Shown one piece after another: positions 42,973-43,397 of a stretch of 43,397 bases of DNA. The translations under genes and the position numbers were made by a program. This stretch comes from Candidatus Zhuqueibacterota bacterium. GTDB taxonomy: Bacteria; Zhuqueibacterota; Zhuqueibacteria; Residuimicrobiales; Oceaniaggregativiventaceae. The stretch is from assembly GCA_016929055.1 (NCBI GenBank), contig JAFGJN010000057.1, forward strand, positions 1 to 43,397, read 5' to 3'. The notes under the pieces were generated by a model that was not told the DNA's origin, made no database searches, and worked only from the letters and a program-made list of their open reading frames with translations. Position 1 is the first letter of the stretch. Every line of letters begins with the position of its first letter.

Positions 42973-43397
42973 ATGAGTATCCTCAGCGAATTGCGCTGGT
43001 CGCCCTACCTGGTCGGCGCAGCTATCGGTGTCCTAAGCTGGTTCAGTTTTCTCCTCGCCCGCCAGCCGATCAGCTGTTCCACTTCGTTCGCCCGTACCAG
43101 CGGCATGATCGAGCGGGCGTTGCGCGGCAAAAAAGTTCAGGACAAAACCTATTACCAAAAATTCAAGCTCGTGGTCGACTGGCAGTGGATGCTGGTCGCG
43201 GGAATCGTCATCGGGGCCTTTCTTTCGGCGCTGCTGTCCGGTGATCTCCGCCTGCAGTGGATCCCGGCCCTGTGGCAATCGGCTTACGGGCCCAACCCGC
43301 TCCTGCGCCTGGTCGCCGCCCTGATCGGTGGTATTTTTCTCGGATTCGGCGCCCGCTGGGCCAACGGCTGCACCAGCGGACACGGGATCAGCGGCAC
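42973..43397 (+). CDS. YeeE/YedE-family sulfur transporter, 3'-truncated
   Basis: The first 141 codons of a membrane protein are present. Transmembrane segments lie at about residues 12-30, 75-95 and 114-130. The signature GARWANGCTSGHGISG at the end is the conserved motif of YeeE/YedE proteins, which import thiosulfate or related sulfur species. The gene follows the persulfide dioxygenase-rhodanese by 15 bases and has AAAGGAAAG ahead of the ATG, so cotranscription is very likely. The rest of the protein and any YedF/TusA partner lie beyond the window. Confidence 0.88.
   Translation, partial: MSILSELRWSPYLVGAAIGVLSWFSFLLARQPISCSTSFARTSGMIERALRGKKVQDKTYYQKFKLVVDWQWMLVAGIVIGAFLSALLSGDLRLQWIPALWQSAYGPNPLLRLVAALIGGIFLGFGARWANGCTSGHGISG

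Overview
The window looks like a chromosomal stretch of a Gram-negative, free-living bacterium of the FCB assemblage, most like Calditrichota/KSB1 or a related candidate phylum. Three large secreted proteins end in the 'N(Y)PNPFNP...' C-terminal sorting module of type IX-like secretion. Several outer-membrane or lipoprotein candidates and orphan carbohydrate-active enzymes accompany them. Nearly every gene has a good Shine-Dalgarno sequence, and several intergenic regions carry E. coli-type -35/-10 pairs. Both features are unlike Bacteroidota proper. No rRNA, tRNA, CRISPR array, transposase, phage gene or replication origin was recognised.

Layout. 1-2779 (minus): a URO-D-like protein, a Gfo/Idh/MocA oxidoreductase and a truncated alpha/beta-hydrolase, probably a small carbohydrate or methyl-transfer operon. 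3062-5330 (plus): two small predicted outer-membrane barrels, a strong hairpin and an alpha/beta hydrolase. 5433-7230: a LytS/LytTR two-component pair. 7454-9339: an acyl-ACP synthetase like the C-terminal half of Aas, convergent with a zinc-ribbon YciH/SUI1 protein. 9679-11736: a secreted GxGYxYP protein. 11786-13657: a phosphotransferase and HAD phosphatase pair. 14266-19654 (minus): ACP, ADP-forming acyl-CoA synthetase, NagB and a DUF4954 beta-helix protein. 20089-28208: a CotH/lamin-tail protein, a right-handed beta-helix enzyme and a PKD/CBM9-like protein, with a tandem octamer repeat and a dispersed structured repeat. 28645-30860: TrkH translationally coupled to a kinase-less sensor/HAMP protein. 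31235-32089: a cytosolic and a lipoprotein version of one coiled-coil (sll1863-like) module. 32247-35861: an FN3/propeller lipoprotein candidate and a GHL6-type glycosidase. 36072-41240: a 1722-residue FG-GAP/UnbV/multi-Ig secreted protein. 41503-43397: a persulfide dioxygenase-rhodanese and a YeeE/YedE transporter cut by the window end.

How it fits together. The gene content suggests a heterotroph that secretes polysaccharide-binding and polysaccharide-degrading proteins through a type IX-like route, salvages amino sugars, activates fatty acids, oxidises or moves reduced sulfur and takes up potassium. The less ordinary items are the TrkH sensor pair, the cytosolic/lipoprotein coiled-coil pair, the ACP-ACD pair, the NagB-DUF4954 pair and the structured repeat copies on both sides of the PKD gene. 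No complete defence or biosynthetic system of a new kind is evident. Functions are assigned by reading motifs; no database search was run.
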